Assembly: GCA_014773175.1 (NCBI GenBank)
Contig: VXCM01002806.1
Coordinates: 1 to 64,000, forward strand
Length of the DNA: 64,000 bases
Reading direction: 5' to 3'
DNA from: Lucifuga dentata
Taxonomy: Eukaryota > Chordata > Actinopteri > Ophidiiformes > Bythitidae
Numbering within the stretch: position 1 is the stretch's first letter; each line of letters opens with the position of its first letter. Below are positions 63,770 through 64,000 of this stretch, in pieces. A program made the position numbers and the translations under genes. Below the pieces are notes generated by a model. That model did not search any database. It was not told the DNA's origin and saw nothing but the letters and a program-made list of their open reading frames with translations.

Positions 63770-63912
63770 AAATTTCTATTTTCTATTTGTACTTTTTGAC
63801 TTGTAGTACTTGTGTCTTTTTTTGTGTGTTTTTGCTCGTGCACCAAGCACCAGAGCAAATTCCTCGTATGTGAAAACCTACTTGGCAATAAACCTGATTC
63901 TGATTCTGATTA
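63770..63912 (+). mobile_element. 3' end of a LINE or LINE-mobilised SINE with TGATTC tail
   Basis: AGAGCAAATTCCTCGTATGT, ACCTACTTGGCAATAAACC and a TGATTC hexamer array (to about 63911) match a very common fish retrotransposon 3' end that I recall as TTGGCAATAAAGCTGATTCTG. Only the tail and about 100 bases before it are recognisable, so it is a 5'-truncated insertion. Confidence 0.7.
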
Positions 63913-64000
63913 ATCTTGTTTTACACCAGTCATCCTCAAAATCTGGATCCAGACTGAAGCACAAATGTCTCCGCACTCTGAGCAAATTATACTTTTCATA

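Noticed and set aside
1..64000. CRISPR array, bacterial operon, phage or integron
   Set aside because: No regularly spaced repeats, no ribosome-binding-site-led gene series; composition, splicing and repeats are vertebrate.

Overview
The window is teleost fish genomic DNA, probably from a spiny-rayed (acanthomorph) species. Three things point there: a vertebrate-type two-exon gene with GT-AG splicing, dispersed repeats that look like common fish families, and AT-rich gene-poor flanks. There are no bacterial features, operons, tRNA or rRNA genes, or CRISPR arrays. The sequence is draft quality: 17 single N characters sit either inside homopolymer runs or between perfectly duplicated 61-66 bp blocks, which looks like contig ends that were never merged.

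Only one protein-coding gene is supported. It lies on the minus strand between 20070 and 17772 and encodes a 563-residue NET-family (Noc/Elbow/Nlz) zinc-finger co-repressor. Its C-terminal end and proline-rich tail match ZNF503 (Nlz2) rather than its paralogue ZNF703. Exon 1 (85 codons) and exon 2 (478 codons plus stop) are separated by a 607 bp phase-0 intron. A CCAAT and TATA-like arrangement lies about 320 bp upstream of the start codon, and AATAAA signals lie downstream of the stop.

The other ~61 kb is non-coding. It holds: a six-copy dispersed repeat family (2061, 5523, 15641, 28843, 39130, 42200); two TTAA-ended elements with terminal inverted repeats (23712-24070 and 62153-62705); three more terminal-inverted-repeat elements (25954-26109, 27885-28667, 51144-51585); a paired repeat (38249-38662 and 61001-61458); a decayed LINE reverse-transcriptase fragment on the minus strand (about 55380-56770); a LINE/SINE 3' end with a TGATTC tail at the right edge; several microsatellites; and many poly(A)/poly(T) tracts. 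Between these are long non-repetitive stretches rich in homeodomain-type TAAT motifs. They fit the enhancer-rich gene desert expected around a developmental regulator, but conservation cannot be tested from one sequence.

I found no convincing new multi-gene system. The observations most worth following up are the inverted-repeat elements, several perfect hairpins, and the duplicated-flank assembly signature, which would otherwise be mistaken for tandem duplications.
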